A stretch of DNA of 29,518 nt from positions 1-29,518 of the forward strand of contig NW_003314494.1 of the NCBI RefSeq assembly GCF_000143415.4, read 5' to 3'. Of this stretch, positions 16,644-26,253 are shown piece by piece. Numbering within the stretch: the first letter of the stretch is position 1; every line of letters starts with the position of its first letter. A program made the position numbers and the translations under genes. The notes beneath the pieces were generated by a model that was not told where the DNA came from, did no database searches, and was given only the letters and a program-made list of their open reading frames with translations. The stretch is from Selaginella moellendorffii. Its lineage: Eukaryota; Streptophyta; Lycopodiopsida; Selaginellales; Selaginellaceae.

Positions 16644-17953
16644 GGCGTGGTGATGGTTTGGAATATGAGGACACTCATATTTCGGTGGTCATGGACTCTC
16701 AGTGGGGAGACTGGTTTGGGCACACCGCCAAGCGAGGGATGCCTCGGAGTCGTGATGCACGGTTAGATTGCTTAGTGTGAAAGCTCGGCATATCTAACTT
16801 GAACGCTTTGGTGCAAGTGGCACCAAGGTCGTGGTGAGTGAGATGGGGACACCTAATCTCAGTTGCTATGAACCCTTGGCCGTAAGGGCTGGCTTGGGTG
16901 CACCGCCAAGTGTGGGGGATGCCCCCGGGGTTATAGTCAACAACTTGGAGGTCTAGAAGACCAAGTACCTATTGGCAACTCTGTTAAGGTGCCAAGGTGG
17001 GATCACTAGGTGATCTTATGGCCAGATAAGGACAAGGTCCTTGGTTGGCTAAGGAATGAAGTTCCTGGTTCAAAACGTTGAAATTGAACTGTTTAAGGTG
17101 GTGTGGCTTGGTCGTGATGACCAAGTGGGAAGAGCACCTAAGGGAAATAAACTATGGCCGTGCGATGGCATAGTGAGTCCGAGGAAAGTAGTCTCTATAA
17201 AAGACCCATGGGAGGGTCACGAAGTTGGGCCGTGGATAGAGCCCATAGCAGAAGATGCTAAAGAGACGTACTAGGGGTGAACATCCTCCGGACTTGGCAA
17301 AGAAGAGTCTTTGCTATGGAACCGAAACAATACCTCAAGGAGGGAGGTAGAGATTCAATGTTGCTTGGTGCAACAATCAACGGATAGGAGCAAAAGATGA
17401 GTGGCCAAGATAGGGCCGTGGAATCCCTTGGAAGGAATCCAAGTGACAAAGTTAGGCGAGGAACACTAATGTGTTGGACGCTAACAAGTTGCGGGAAAGG
17501 AAGTGTGTTTCCTAGGAGGGATTCCGAAATGCTCCGATTTGGCGAAAGTGGAAGCTCCAAGGGAGGGAGCGGTAAGGTAGCCAAATGATAGGGCCATGAA
17601 CAGCCCTAGCACAAAGTATGATAACTGGAACTTTGGCACGAAATAGAAGAGAGGATGATGGTGCCCTCGAGTAGAGAACTTCCTAGGATGGGAAGTGGAG
17701 TTGCACAAAAGGTGCAAGGCAAGGTGTCGGAGACACCTAGGAAATTGACTCCAAGAAGTCAAAATTCAAAGTTCCAAAGTGCAAAGGTTATATCGATGGA
17801 AATTGAGACTACTCGAAAAGGAGTAGTGGGATTGACTTAGAGAAGGGTCTCTAAGAGGTTTAGCGAGAACTAAACCAATAAAAGGAGAGAACCACTATAT
17901 GTGGTCTAATCAGTCTCTAAGTTGGAGAGACTACCCTCCTTAGAGGATATGCA

Positions 17954-18043
17954 AAAGGCATGGTGAGCCTTCAATGTCCAACCATTGACGAATATGGAGA
18001 AGGCATGGTGAGCCTTCAATGTCACACCATTCACAAATATTGG
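17954..18043 (+). repeat. Tandem pair of a 45-bp unit
   Basis: The phrase 'aaggcatggtgagccttcaatgtc' followed by 'accattgacgaatatggag' or 'accattcacaaatattgg' occurs twice head to tail, just before the right LTR. Confidence 0.85.
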
Positions 18044-18130
18044 CTATGCGCCAAGGATGGAAATGGTAACACATGCGGGTGTTACTTTATAAAATGGTTC
18101 ACCGTTCGATGAGGACATCGAACTTCGTCT

Positions 18131-18144
18131 ATGGGTGGTGGAGT
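18131..18144 (+). other. Candidate polypurine tract
   Basis: The purine-rich atgggtggtggagt directly precedes the TG of the right LTR, where plus-strand priming takes place in LTR elements. It is interrupted by T, so the match is moderate. Confidence 0.5.
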
Positions 18145-19258
18145 TGTGAGACACAAAATCCCTAGGCCCCAAAGTGGAGCCAGAGGGGCGCCACATGGTA
18201 GTGGCCGAAGCGAGAGCCAAACGAGCGTAACACGTTTGGACCAAAAGCTCCGACTTGAAAAGTCAAGAGCGGGAGTGGAACTCCCAACGAAGTGCTCGAG
18301 GAACGAGCACGAAGCGAGCAAAAGGCAAGGCTCCAAAAAGGGACCCAAAAGGACCAACACATGACACGTGGGAGTGTCCGAGATGGACCCGAGTTGGAGT
18401 CCGAAGTGGAGTCTGAGATGGACCCGAGTTGGAGTCCGAAGTGGAGTCCGAGATGGACCCGAGTTGGAGTCCGAAGTGGAGTCCGAGATGGACCCGAGAT
18501 GGACCCGAGATGGAATCCGAGATGGAGTCCGAGATGGACCCGAGATGGACCCGAAATGGAGTCCGAGATGGAGTCCGAGGTGGACCCGAGATGGACCCGA
18601 AATGGAGTCCGAGATGGAGTCCGAGATGGACCCGAGATGGAGTCCGAGATGGAGTCCGAGATGGAGTCCGAGATGGAGTCCGAGATGGAGTCCGAGATGG
18701 AGTCCGAGATGGAGTCCGAGATGGAGTCCGAGATGGAGTCCGAGATGGAGTCCGAAGTCGAGTCCGAAGTCGAGACCGAGACCGGGACCGAGACCGAGAC
18801 CGAGACCGAGATCGGGACCGAGACCGAGACCGAGGCCGAGGCCGAGACCGAGCCCGAGCCCGAGTCCGAGTCCGAATCCGAGTCCGAGTCCGAGTCCGAG
18901 TCCGAGTCCGAGTCCGGAGCCTGAGAGGGTGAAAGCCCAAAGCGTTCATCTCCCAGACCCTGGGGGGTTTGGTGAGCTCCAAAAGTATAGCAGGGGGAGG
19001 ACTGCAGTGGAGCCAGTTTGGCCAGGAAAGGCCAGTTTGGCCCAGGAAGGCCGGACCCAGTGTTGGGTGATGAGCTGCCCACTGGGAAGTCCAAGACTAG
19101 AGTGAACACAGACTGACAAGTGGGGTAGCTTGGTGAAGTGTTCAAGAGCCGGCTCTAGTTCCCCCGGGAGATCGACTGGCCGATGCTCCCAGTCCAAGTG
19201 TGGGTGGCACTACCTACTTGGATACCAGGCGTGGCTCAACGGAACCTCGCTCTAAGCC
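18145..19258 (+). repeat. Right LTR, truncated (1114 bp)
   Basis: It matches the left LTR from TGTGAGAC up to 'cgctctaagcc' and then stops. The tandem repeat (about 18373-18921) has a different unit count, with about ten gagatggagtcc units in a row against six in the left LTR. Single-base differences are visible, for example cgttcatctccc versus cgttcgtctccc. Confidence 0.9.
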
Positions 19259-19436
19259 ACACGCCATAACCGCGAGGCATTACCTATCATCTTTTCGTTG
19301 CCCTTCTTCCTTTTCGAATCAAACGCCTCTGATCCCGATGACTGTCCAACGTGCTTTCGCTTTTTATGACCACTGTCAGTTTGAGCTTGGCTGGTGCTTG
19401 CCTGTTTTGCCTTTGAAGAAGTGTCTCCTGCAAGGA

Positions 19437-19458
19437 ATGGCATGAGACCACACGCCAT
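19437..19458. repeat. 22-bp palindrome, duplicate of 10238-10259
   Basis: Identical to the parent copy, in the duplicated 49-nt intron. Confidence 0.9.
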
Positions 19459-19577
19459 TGCAAATATAATTTGTACCTCCTTTTTTCCTATTGCTTGTCT
19501 GTTTGTCCTTCTTCGACGCGCCACCAGTGCGCTTTTCAGTCCTCGTGTCTGAATATTCACAACGATCTATAATCAAA

Positions 19578-19599
19578 ATGGCGTGAGGCCTCACGTGAC
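19578..19599. repeat. 22-bp palindrome, duplicate of 10379-10400
   Basis: Identical to the parent copy, in the duplicated 38-nt intron. Confidence 0.88.
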
Positions 19600-21050
19600 C
19601 TTACCTTGTGTAGGTTGTGACCTCGGCCTAACATCAGTAGCTGTTAACGCCGTTTCAGCATCTGGGGGTGGCCACGCTCCTGCATACAGAGCTTGTGAGA
19701 TAACATTTAAACTTAAAGTGCGTACTCACCAGGTTCGTAGAGAAGATACTGTTTTTCTTTGGCAACTGTAATTATATGCTCCATTGAAGTCACCTCTTCA
19801 ATGGAGTTTGTCACTGCAACACACGGGACACCCTTGAGTAGTGCGGCTCGAAAGAATAGTCCGCCGCAGTTGTACTCGACAACGCATTTGCCCTTGGAGT
19901 CACCCGCTATTGCGTTGAAGACCCAGCTGAGAATTTCCCATGCTGCACCTGGAGCTTTCTTTGGATTCGAAAGCTCCATAGACGTCTTCAGTTCCTCAGG
20001 CACGGGTAAATTGACCTCCCTCAGATCAATTCGATCGGCTTTGTTGAACGAAGCTGGGAAGTCACTCCAGTCCCACTCTGCTGCAGGACCAATAACAAGG
20101 GCGACTGTGAAGATGCGGACATTCGTCGGTATCTTCTTCTTAGCCATTATCCCATGGATCTCCCGCATCTCCTTGCCTTTCAACCGAGCCTTCACCTCGT
20201 TCAAGGCCTTCCAGAACTTGTGATAGGATTCGGAGTCGTAGATCATATAGTGGACTGAAGATTCCACCTCCGCAAGTCCCACCATTAAGTCAATGATGGA
20301 GCTGCACTTGGTCTGCATGAGTGATCTCCTCGTTTGTGAAGTCCATCACACAAAAGATGTTCTTGACCTGCTCATCTCCGCGGGAAACGATGCTCCTCCA
20401 CCTTTGATCCTCATCCGAATTCACGTATACCCGGTAAGGTTCTCGATAGGCCTCTGCTGCGGGGTCGAGCTGTTTCTGAAGCCGGCGGTCGACATCCCTC
20501 TTAATGAAATTTGGATACTAATCCAACTTCTCAGCTTTACTTTTCGTGGCATCCCGCAGCAGATCGATGAACTTGGGGGCCCCCTTCACGTACTCGTCGA
20601 TGTCTTCATTTGACAAGTCCAGCTCTTCCATCATCTCTTGCGTGGTGTCGATGCTCACCCTCGCCACGGCCACTTGCTCGAAGATCCAATCCTTCAATAG
20701 CGCACGAGCTCTCAGAGTCGTGCACAAGTCCTCGTATGTCACAATATGGCCGGGAGTCATTTTGGTCTTGTTGAAGACTACCTCACCAAGTAGAAGAGCA
20801 TTAGCCACTGTCAGAAGGTCGTCGTTGTCTAGAGACCGCGAGAAACGCAAGGCGTTGAGCTTCAAATCATTGGGCTTCCGGCCGTCCTCCACACCCATTG
20901 AGTTTAGCAACTCCCCGTCATGGTACCTCCTTAGCACATCTACCCATTTGTCAAAAACAACTTTTGTCGCGAGTAGAATGTTATGGATGCTGAGTGTGTC
21001 ATTGACCCCCAGTGTTTTCGAGAGAAGACTCGAGAATTCCTGCAATGGAA

Positions 21051-21072
21051 ATGGCGTGAGGCCACATGCTAT
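21051..21072. repeat. 22-bp palindrome, duplicate of 11852-11873
   Basis: Identical to the parent copy, in the duplicated 54-nt intron. Confidence 0.88.
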
Positions 21073-21468
21073 GCCACATGCAACGAGGCTTACCTGCCAG
21101 GCGCTAGTTGCTAGTGCACGTCCTTGTCCTGGTTTTTGTGGCTTCTTCAGTTGAACCCAGAGCTTCCGTGTTCGTGCCAATGTCTCGTGCAGACCCGATT
21201 TGTAGCACGTTTCTTGCTTGACATTCTGCGCGTGGGAGATGTATATGATAGATCGGAGGGGCGAGTTGCCTTTTATCAGGCGGACAACTCTTGTCTTGAA
21301 GACTTTCTTCACTTCCTCGCCCACCATAATATCCACAACTATCTGTTGCATCGCCAAGCTAGAATGCTGCCCGGAGACGGCATAGAACCGGATGTTCTGA
21401 TCGTCCAACACCTTCCTATTGATCAAGTCTGGAAACCTCGTCTCGCCCTTCATTGTTCGGTAGTAGGG

Positions 21469-23243
21469 TGTGAGACACAAAATCCCTAGGCCCCAAAGTG
21501 GAGCCAGAGGGGCGCCACATGGTAGTGGCCGAAGCGAGAGCCAAACGAGCGTAACACGTTTGGACCAAAAGCTCCGACTTGAAAAGTCAAGAGCGGGAGT
21601 GGAACTCCCAACGAAGTGCTCGAGGAACGAGCACGAAGCGAGCAAAAGGCAAGGCTCCAAAAAGGGACCCAAAAGGACCAACACATGACACGTGGGAGTG
21701 TCCGAGATGGACCCGAGTTGGAGTCCGAAGTGGAGTCTGAGATGGACCCGAGTTGGAGTCCGAAGTGGAGTCCGAGATGGACCCGAGTTGGAGTCTGAAG
21801 TGGAGTCCGAGATGGACCCGAGATGGACCCGAGATGGAATCCGAGATGGAGTCCGAGATGGACCCGAGATGGACCCGAAATGGAGTCCGAGATGGAGTCC
21901 GAGGTGGACCCGAGATGGACCCGAAATGGAGTCTGAGATGGAGTTCGAGATGGACCCGAGATGGAACCCGAGATGGAGTCCGAGATGGACCCGAGATGGA
22001 CCCGAGATGGAGTCCGAGATGGAGTCCGAGATGGAGTCCGAGATGGAGTCCGAGATGGAGTCCGAGATGGAGTCCGAAGTCGAGTCCGAAGTCGAGACCG
22101 AGACCGGGACCGAGACCGAGACCGAGACCGAGATCGGGACCGAGACCGAGACCGAGGCCGAGGCCGAGACCGAGCCCGAGCCCGAGTCCGAGTCCGAATC
22201 CGAGTCCGATTCCGAGTCCGAGTCCGAGTCCGAGTCCGAGTCCGAGTCCGGAGCCTGAGAGGGTGAAAGCCCAAAGCGTTCGTCTCCCAGACCCTGGGGG
22301 GTTTGGTGAGCTCCAAAAGTATAGCAGGGGGAGGACTGCAGTGGAGCCAGTTTGGCCAGGAAAGGCCAGTTTGGCCCAGGAAGGCCGGACCCAGTGTTGG
22401 GTGATGAGCTGCCCACTGGGAAGTCCAAGACTAGAGTGAACACAGACCGACAAGCGGGGTAGCTTGGTGAAGTGTTCAAGAGCCGGCTCTAGTTCCCCCG
22501 GGAGATCGACTGGCCGATGCTCCCAGTCCAAGTGTGGGTGGCACTACCTACTTGGATACCTGGTGTGGCTCAACGGAACCCGCTCTAAGCCCATGGCTAG
22601 AGCACCCAAGGGCAGAAGGCGAGGAGAGTACCCAGGTGGCTCGCGTAAGGCCACGGTGTTCCGAAATGTTGTCCCAAAGGCCCAGACTGTGGAAAGGAAG
22701 AGGAGCAGTCCTCTGGGGTAGTGACCAAGGACACAGTCGTCTGGTGAGGAAGTCCCAGAGGACCGTGGGACTTAGTGGTCGGGCCGATCCAGTGGCAGTG
22801 TTGACAAACACGGCCAGGGGCAAAAAGGGACTTAGTGGGGACTGACAGAGGAATATTGGGGAAGGCTATTCCCCTTGTCGGTGGGCATCCTAAGGATACT
22901 AAGGAGTGGATCTGAGATGACCACTCACGGATGGTTTGCCTAGTCTTGGAGAGCCAAGACGGTGATGCAAGTGGTGTTGGACTACCAGTGTGGCAAAGGT
23001 GATTGGGCATGGCCTTAGCGTAACGGGCTGCTATGTCGGTGGTACCTTTGAGTGTCGGTCATGGGATCGGACACGTGGAGCACTTGGACCAAGTGCAAAA
23101 GTTGAGTGGCATGGATGCTATTCTCGGGGCTAGCAAGCCCCAAGTCCTGGATTGGACTTATGGAGGTTGTGAATGAGACTCCTCCAAGTGGTCAGAGGTG
23201 TGGTTAAGTGACTAAAGTAGAATGGAAAATTTAGTCTCCTACA
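21469..23243 (+). mobile_element. Solo LTR (1775 bp) with intact target duplication
   Basis: It begins TGTGAGAC and ends CTCCTACA, flanked on both sides by TAGGG. No internal region or primer-binding site follows, so it is a solo LTR left by LTR-LTR recombination. In its 5' part it follows the left LTR at sites where the right LTR differs (gagttcgagatggaccc, cgttcgtctccc, cagaccgacaagcgggg). At 'ggctcaacggaac' it has the base of the right LTR instead of caatgg. This is what a left/right hybrid would look like, although one site is weak evidence. Confidence 0.9.
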
Positions 23244-24159
23244 TAGGGGATCACGTCTGCGATGTCGGGTGTTACTGGACTTGCCAGCATCTTCTGCTTC
23301 AGTTTCTCCACCCACTCATCAGATACTAGCCTGTGGTTGTATTTGCTTTGGATCTCGATACGGCTCACGTCGATTGTATATACTTTGTTGGAATAGTAAC
23401 AAGTACTATTATCTGCGACGATTTTTGCTGCCTCTTCTTGCTCTTTCTGCTCTTTGCGGCTCTTCTTTTTGGTGGGTGTAGTGTTCGAACCCGAGGCAAT
23501 GGCATCACCGAGTAGCTTCTTTTTTGGAGCAGCAGAGTCGGACGTCGGCTTGAGCTTGACCACCCTTTTCTGCTTCGGGGTAGTTTCCAGATCGACCCCC
23601 TTCCCCTTCGCTTCGCAAACTGGAGGCACTCTCAACGGCTCAATGTTGGAATATAGTTTTTGAACATCGCCGTAGGTGAGGTCCGTGGATTCCATGTGAT
23701 CTTCATAGACCCGCAGCGTCTTTGAAATTGTGGGCCTCCTGGACAACCTCTCCCTAGCTCCCTCTAGGAATTCCTCATAGCCGCTGCCCCCCTCCGGGAA
23801 GCCGCTAGGATGTGCAAGGTGGATCTTGAAGGCGGACGCTGTCTCTACCACAAGTGCCAGTCCATATTCTTGCATGGAACTGCATGGAGTGTCTGTCACT
23901 TGGATGAGGATCCTCGCCTGTTCAAAAATGCACAACAATTAGAGCTGACAGATGAAAAGCTAGCAGCTGGAAATAACGTGAGGCCACACGCCATTCACCA
24001 CTGCATCAGATGTCTTGAGGCTGCATCCTAAGATGGCGTGAGGCTACACGCCATCTGTAACCGGACTGCACTCGAGAGCCCAATCGGTGCATGCCAATGT
24101 TGCTACTGAATGGCATGTGGCCTCATGCCATTTTCTACTTCGTCTAAAAGACTTACCAT
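23244..24159 (-). CDS. Gene A, 5' part: exon 1 and first half of exon 2
   Basis: Exon 2 starts at 23917 after a CAG acceptor and reads ARILIQVTDT, GFPEGGSGYEEFLEGARERL, a Lys-rich stretch (PTKKKSRKEQKEQEEAAKIV) and then 'VYTIDVSRIEIQSKYNHRLV' with LVSDEWVEKLKQKM, ending ADVIPY at the LTR junction. The last 60 residues have the look of the start of a ParB-like region (strand, then basic residues, then helix). A minimal exon 1 is proposed from the ATG at 24159-24157, immediately before a GTAAGT donor, giving a 239-nt first intron in phase 0. That start is uncertain. Upstream DNA is a GC-rich minisatellite. After 23244 the native frame runs into LTR sequence and stops within three codons. Confidence 0.6.
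23918..24156 (-). other. 239-nt intron 1 of gene A with three palindromes
   Basis: The donor is GTAAGT and the acceptor TTTTTGAACAG, with a CTAAT branch-like site 21 nt upstream of the AG. Palindromes lie at 23973-23994, 24033-24054 and 24110-24131, spaced 60 and 77 bp. Further small exons inside cannot be excluded. Confidence 0.55.
23973..24131. repeat. Cluster of three 22-bp palindromes
   Basis: Copies: ATAACGTGAGGCCACACGCCAT (23973-23994), ATGGCGTGAGGCTACACGCCAT (24033-24054) and ATGGCATGTGGCCTCATGCCAT (24110-24131). Confidence 0.9.
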
Positions 24160-24369
24160 TTGAAGCCGAATGGAGGCCGTGACAATCGAGGCCGGACTCG
24201 CTGGCGAATGTGCACTGTGTGTGCAGCGGATCGTAGCAGCAAGGCTACTCTGCCACTTACAGTTGGAGAGTGGTGCTGAAATCTCCCGGGACGCCAAGTG
24301 GGCTGCGTGTGGGTGGTGGAGTGGGCGGCGGAGTTGGCGGCGAAGTTACAAACTGGGTGTGTCTTGAAG

Positions 24370-24555
24370 TGGACGCCGATGCACACGAGCGCGATGCGAG
24401 CGCGAGTGTGATGCAAGCGCGAGTGGACGCCGATGCACACGAGAAACCTGTAGAGAAGTGAGCGTGATCACGAGTGGGAGCGCGATGCGAGCGGGAGCGC
24501 GAGTGTGATGCGAGCGCGAGCGCGAGTGTGATGCGAGCGCGAGCGCGAGTACAAA
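24370..24555. repeat. GC-rich minisatellite upstream of gene A
   Basis: Irregular repeats of gcgagcgcgagtgtgatgc and gcgagcgcgagc, with a second motif 'tggacgccgatgcacacgag' occurring twice (about 24371 and 24424). Open frames across it on both strands (Arg/Ala/Ser-rich) are repeat artefacts. Confidence 0.8.
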
Positions 24556-24608
24556 GCAAAATGCAAAACCTAACCTCACACGCGCGAAATGTCACAACGG
24601 TTGGTAAT

Positions 24609-24750
24609 CCCGCCACATCATCATTCCTCGGACTTGGGCGCCACCATTAATTTCTGGATTGCCGCGCGCATGCAAGCACGCAAAATCCAAAAGAAATCCG
24701 CAACGTCATCATTCCTCGGACTGCATGCACGCGAAATCCAAAAGAAAGAT
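24609..24750. repeat. Direct repeat with 'tcatcattcctcggact' and 'cgaaatccaaaagaaa'
   Basis: Two copies, about 24609-24692 and 24696-24750, share catcattcctcggact, gcatgca and aaatccaaaagaaa. The function is unknown. Confidence 0.7.
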
Positions 24751-24897
24751 CATGATTGGGATATCATTTAATACCCTCGCTATATTTATACCATGCATGA
24801 TTGGATATTCCAAAGCATCTTGTATTTCCAAAAATGGCAGATGTTCAGCTAAATAAAGAAATTCTATCTGTTTCTATTTTTCTCTCAAATCAATATT

Positions 24898-25292
24898 ATA
24901 GCGTGTGGGCTCATGCAATTTTGAACCAAAGAAACCCAAAAAACGTTGGACCCAAAATATTTTGAAAAAACCCAAAAAACCCTAAACATTTTAAACCCAA
25001 AAATCCAGGCGTCCTGTGGCGTTATTCCTTGAATGGCGTGTGGGCGCATGCCATTTTCAGGGCCAAATGCTGAATGGAGAAAAATTCCCTTTCAGTGCAA
25101 ATGCTGCAAGAGGCAGATGCCGAGCACAAAGGACTGTAACTACCTCACATGACACAGATAAACTTTTCTCTATTTGGCAAAGATAAACTTTATAGCGTGT
25201 GGGCTCATGCAATTTTGAACCCAAAAAATGCACCAAAAAATTCTCGGCGTCATCTGGCATTATCTCTTGAATGGCGTGGGGCCGCATGCCAT
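24898..25292. repeat. Intergenic repeat unit carrying pairs of palindromes, copies 1 and 2
   Basis: Each unit runs: TATAGCGTGTGGGCTCATGCAATTTTGAAC (degenerate palindromes at 24898-24919 and 25192-25213), A-rich spacer, 'ggcgtc.t.tggc.ttat..cttga', a full palindrome (25033-25054 and 25271-25292), then ttttcagggg or ttttcagggc. A third copy lies at 26107-26253. Confidence 0.8.
25065..25128. repeat. 64-bp repeat, first copy (second at 25793-25857)
   Basis: The two copies share aaatgctg, gaga/gaag.aa, 'ccctttc.g.gcaaatgctg' and 'aagaggcagatgccgagca'. They lie between the palindrome-bearing units and belong to the same mosaic intergenic DNA. Confidence 0.75.
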
Positions 25293-25361
25293 TTTCAGGG
25301 GCACATAGGAGTATATTCCTAGGATATTCTGACACGCGCGAGATTTTTTTGAGTTTTCTGG

Positions 25362-25605
25362 AGATCCAACCGTTAGATCGCAACTAGATTTTACAGAATG
25401 GTATACAATGTCTTTCTTGATGACCCTGCAAAGAAGCATCTCAATCGGACACCACATGAGACCACACGAGCCTTACAATGTTTCAGGGGCATTTGCCATA
25501 GATCCGACCGTTATTTTGCTCCAAGATTTCACAGTTTGGTGTGCATTGACCTTTCCATCGAAACTGCAAAGGGACATCACAATCAGATGCGGGATCACAA
25601 GAAAC
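25362..25605. repeat. Tandem pair of a ~107-bp unit starting gatcc(a/g)accgtt
   Basis: Copies lie at about 25362-25468 and 25500-25605. Shared words are gatcc.accgtta, 'gattt.acag..tggt', 'ctgcaaag..gcatc/acatcacaatc.ga'. The divergence is considerable. Confidence 0.6.
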
Positions 25606-25765
25606 TAACTTCACTAACTCTGGTTTCACCAAGATCTACGTAAGGAGTTATGAAATGAAAGGACCCTCTCTATTGAAATGTGTTTATGGTCCTAGGGGCA
25701 TTGTGACATATCAAAGGATTTTGCATCAAGTTCTGTATTTGCATGTTTATCAAGCTACTGAATTG

Positions 25766-25785
25766 CTAAACCCTAAACCCTAAAC
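25766..25785. repeat. Short plant-type telomere-like tract
   Basis: CTAAACCCTAAACCCTAAAC is nearly three units of CCCTAAA. Such short tracts are frequent in plant promoters (telo-box) and as interstitial remnants; this one is intergenic. Confidence 0.8.
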
Positions 25786-26106
25786 ATGTGGCAAATGCTG
25801 CGTGAAGAAAGATGCCCTTTCTGGGCAAATGCTGTAAGAGGCAGATGCCGAGCAGATGTATCTCAGGCTAGCGAAGGGGACGAACGAAAGCTAGCTATAA
25901 ACATGACGGGATGCAAATAGATTACTAGGCTGGTCCTACGAAAATCAAAAACCATAATTGAAAACATTGAAAATGCAAAAAGAAAGGTTTATAATATTTT
26001 TGAATTTTAGGCAACCAAAGGAATGTAAGTAGGGCATGTGTTTGTAAGTTTAAAAATGCCTCAACCACTTAAATTCCCAAGTAAATAAAGCTGTTTCTAT
26101 TTTTGG

Positions 26107-26253
26107 TACAGATAAACTTTATAGCGTGTGGGCTCATGCAATTTTGAACCCAAAAATACACCAAAAAATGCTCGACTAGCATTATTCTTTGAATGGCGTG
26201 TGGCCTTATGTCGAGCATTATTCTTTGAATGGCGTGTGGCCTTATATTGCCAT
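26107..26253. repeat. Third intergenic unit with palindromes and a 36-39 bp tandem duplication
   Basis: A degenerate palindrome lies at 26121-26142. The segment 'tcga..agcattattctttgaatggcgtgtggccttat' occurs at 26172-26210 and again at 26211-26246, which duplicates a palindrome arm (26193, 26229). This shows that the palindromes are places of local duplication. Confidence 0.8.

Larger units (their letters stand above)
14043..18144 (+). other. Internal region of the LTR element, non-coding, hairpin-rich
   Basis: No frame resembling gag, protease, reverse transcriptase or integrase was found; the longest frames are about 110 codons and unrelated to each other. Instead the sequence is full of short inverted repeats with 5-7 bp stems and 2-12 nt loops, often one every 25-40 bp. 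Examples: 14270-14287, 14328-14348, 14373-14395, 14406-14421, 14499-14514, 14602-14618, 14768-14782, 14791-14803, 17678-17696, 17722-17738, 17809-17826, 17857-17876, 17891-17905 and 17912-17932. The pattern extends back into the 3' part of the LTR (13879-13895, 13925-13940, 13941-13958). Confidence 0.8.
12270..19258 (+). mobile_element. Non-autonomous LTR retrotransposon (LARD-like), right LTR truncated
   Basis: The element starts TGTGAGAC, has a left LTR of 1773 bp ending CTACA, a primer-binding site, a 4.1 kb internal region without gag or pol, a purine-rich tract and a second LTR. Large elements with LTRs and a long non-coding centre are known as LARDs; they move with enzymes supplied by an autonomous partner. 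The plus orientation follows from the primer-binding site. It sits inside exon 2 of gene A, opposite to the gene. Its right LTR stops at 19258, where gene A sequence starts abruptly, so the present right end arose by recombination and not by insertion. Confidence 0.85.
19258..21463 (-). pseudogene. Duplicated fragment of gene A (second copy)
   Basis: This is a near-identical copy of 10059-12264 at a constant offset of 9199 bases. It contains the second half of exon 2, the in-frame TAG exon (TAG 20520-20518), the methyltransferase-like exon (20312-19730) and the linker exons down to 19284, with introns at 21093-21040, 19729-19680, 19604-19567 and 19476-19428. I noticed three substitutions in the compared stretches (19339, 19932, 19982), so the duplication is recent. 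At 19258 the copy ends inside an intron, exactly in the middle of a palindrome, and is joined to LTR sequence. It lacks the acidic, Pro-rich and HAD exons. Being directly next to the solo LTR and the 5' part of gene A, it is the copy that a transcript from the gene A start would meet first. Confidence 0.85.

Noticed and set aside
14323-17840. Short frames of 60-108 codons in the LTR element interior
   Set aside because: None resembles a retroelement protein, they lie on both strands with no codon-like pattern, and many hairpins cross them.
24257-24616. Arg/Ala/Ser-rich and Pro-rich frames upstream of gene A
   Set aside because: They run through a GC-rich minisatellite on both strands and cannot be joined in phase to the gene A exon with confidence.
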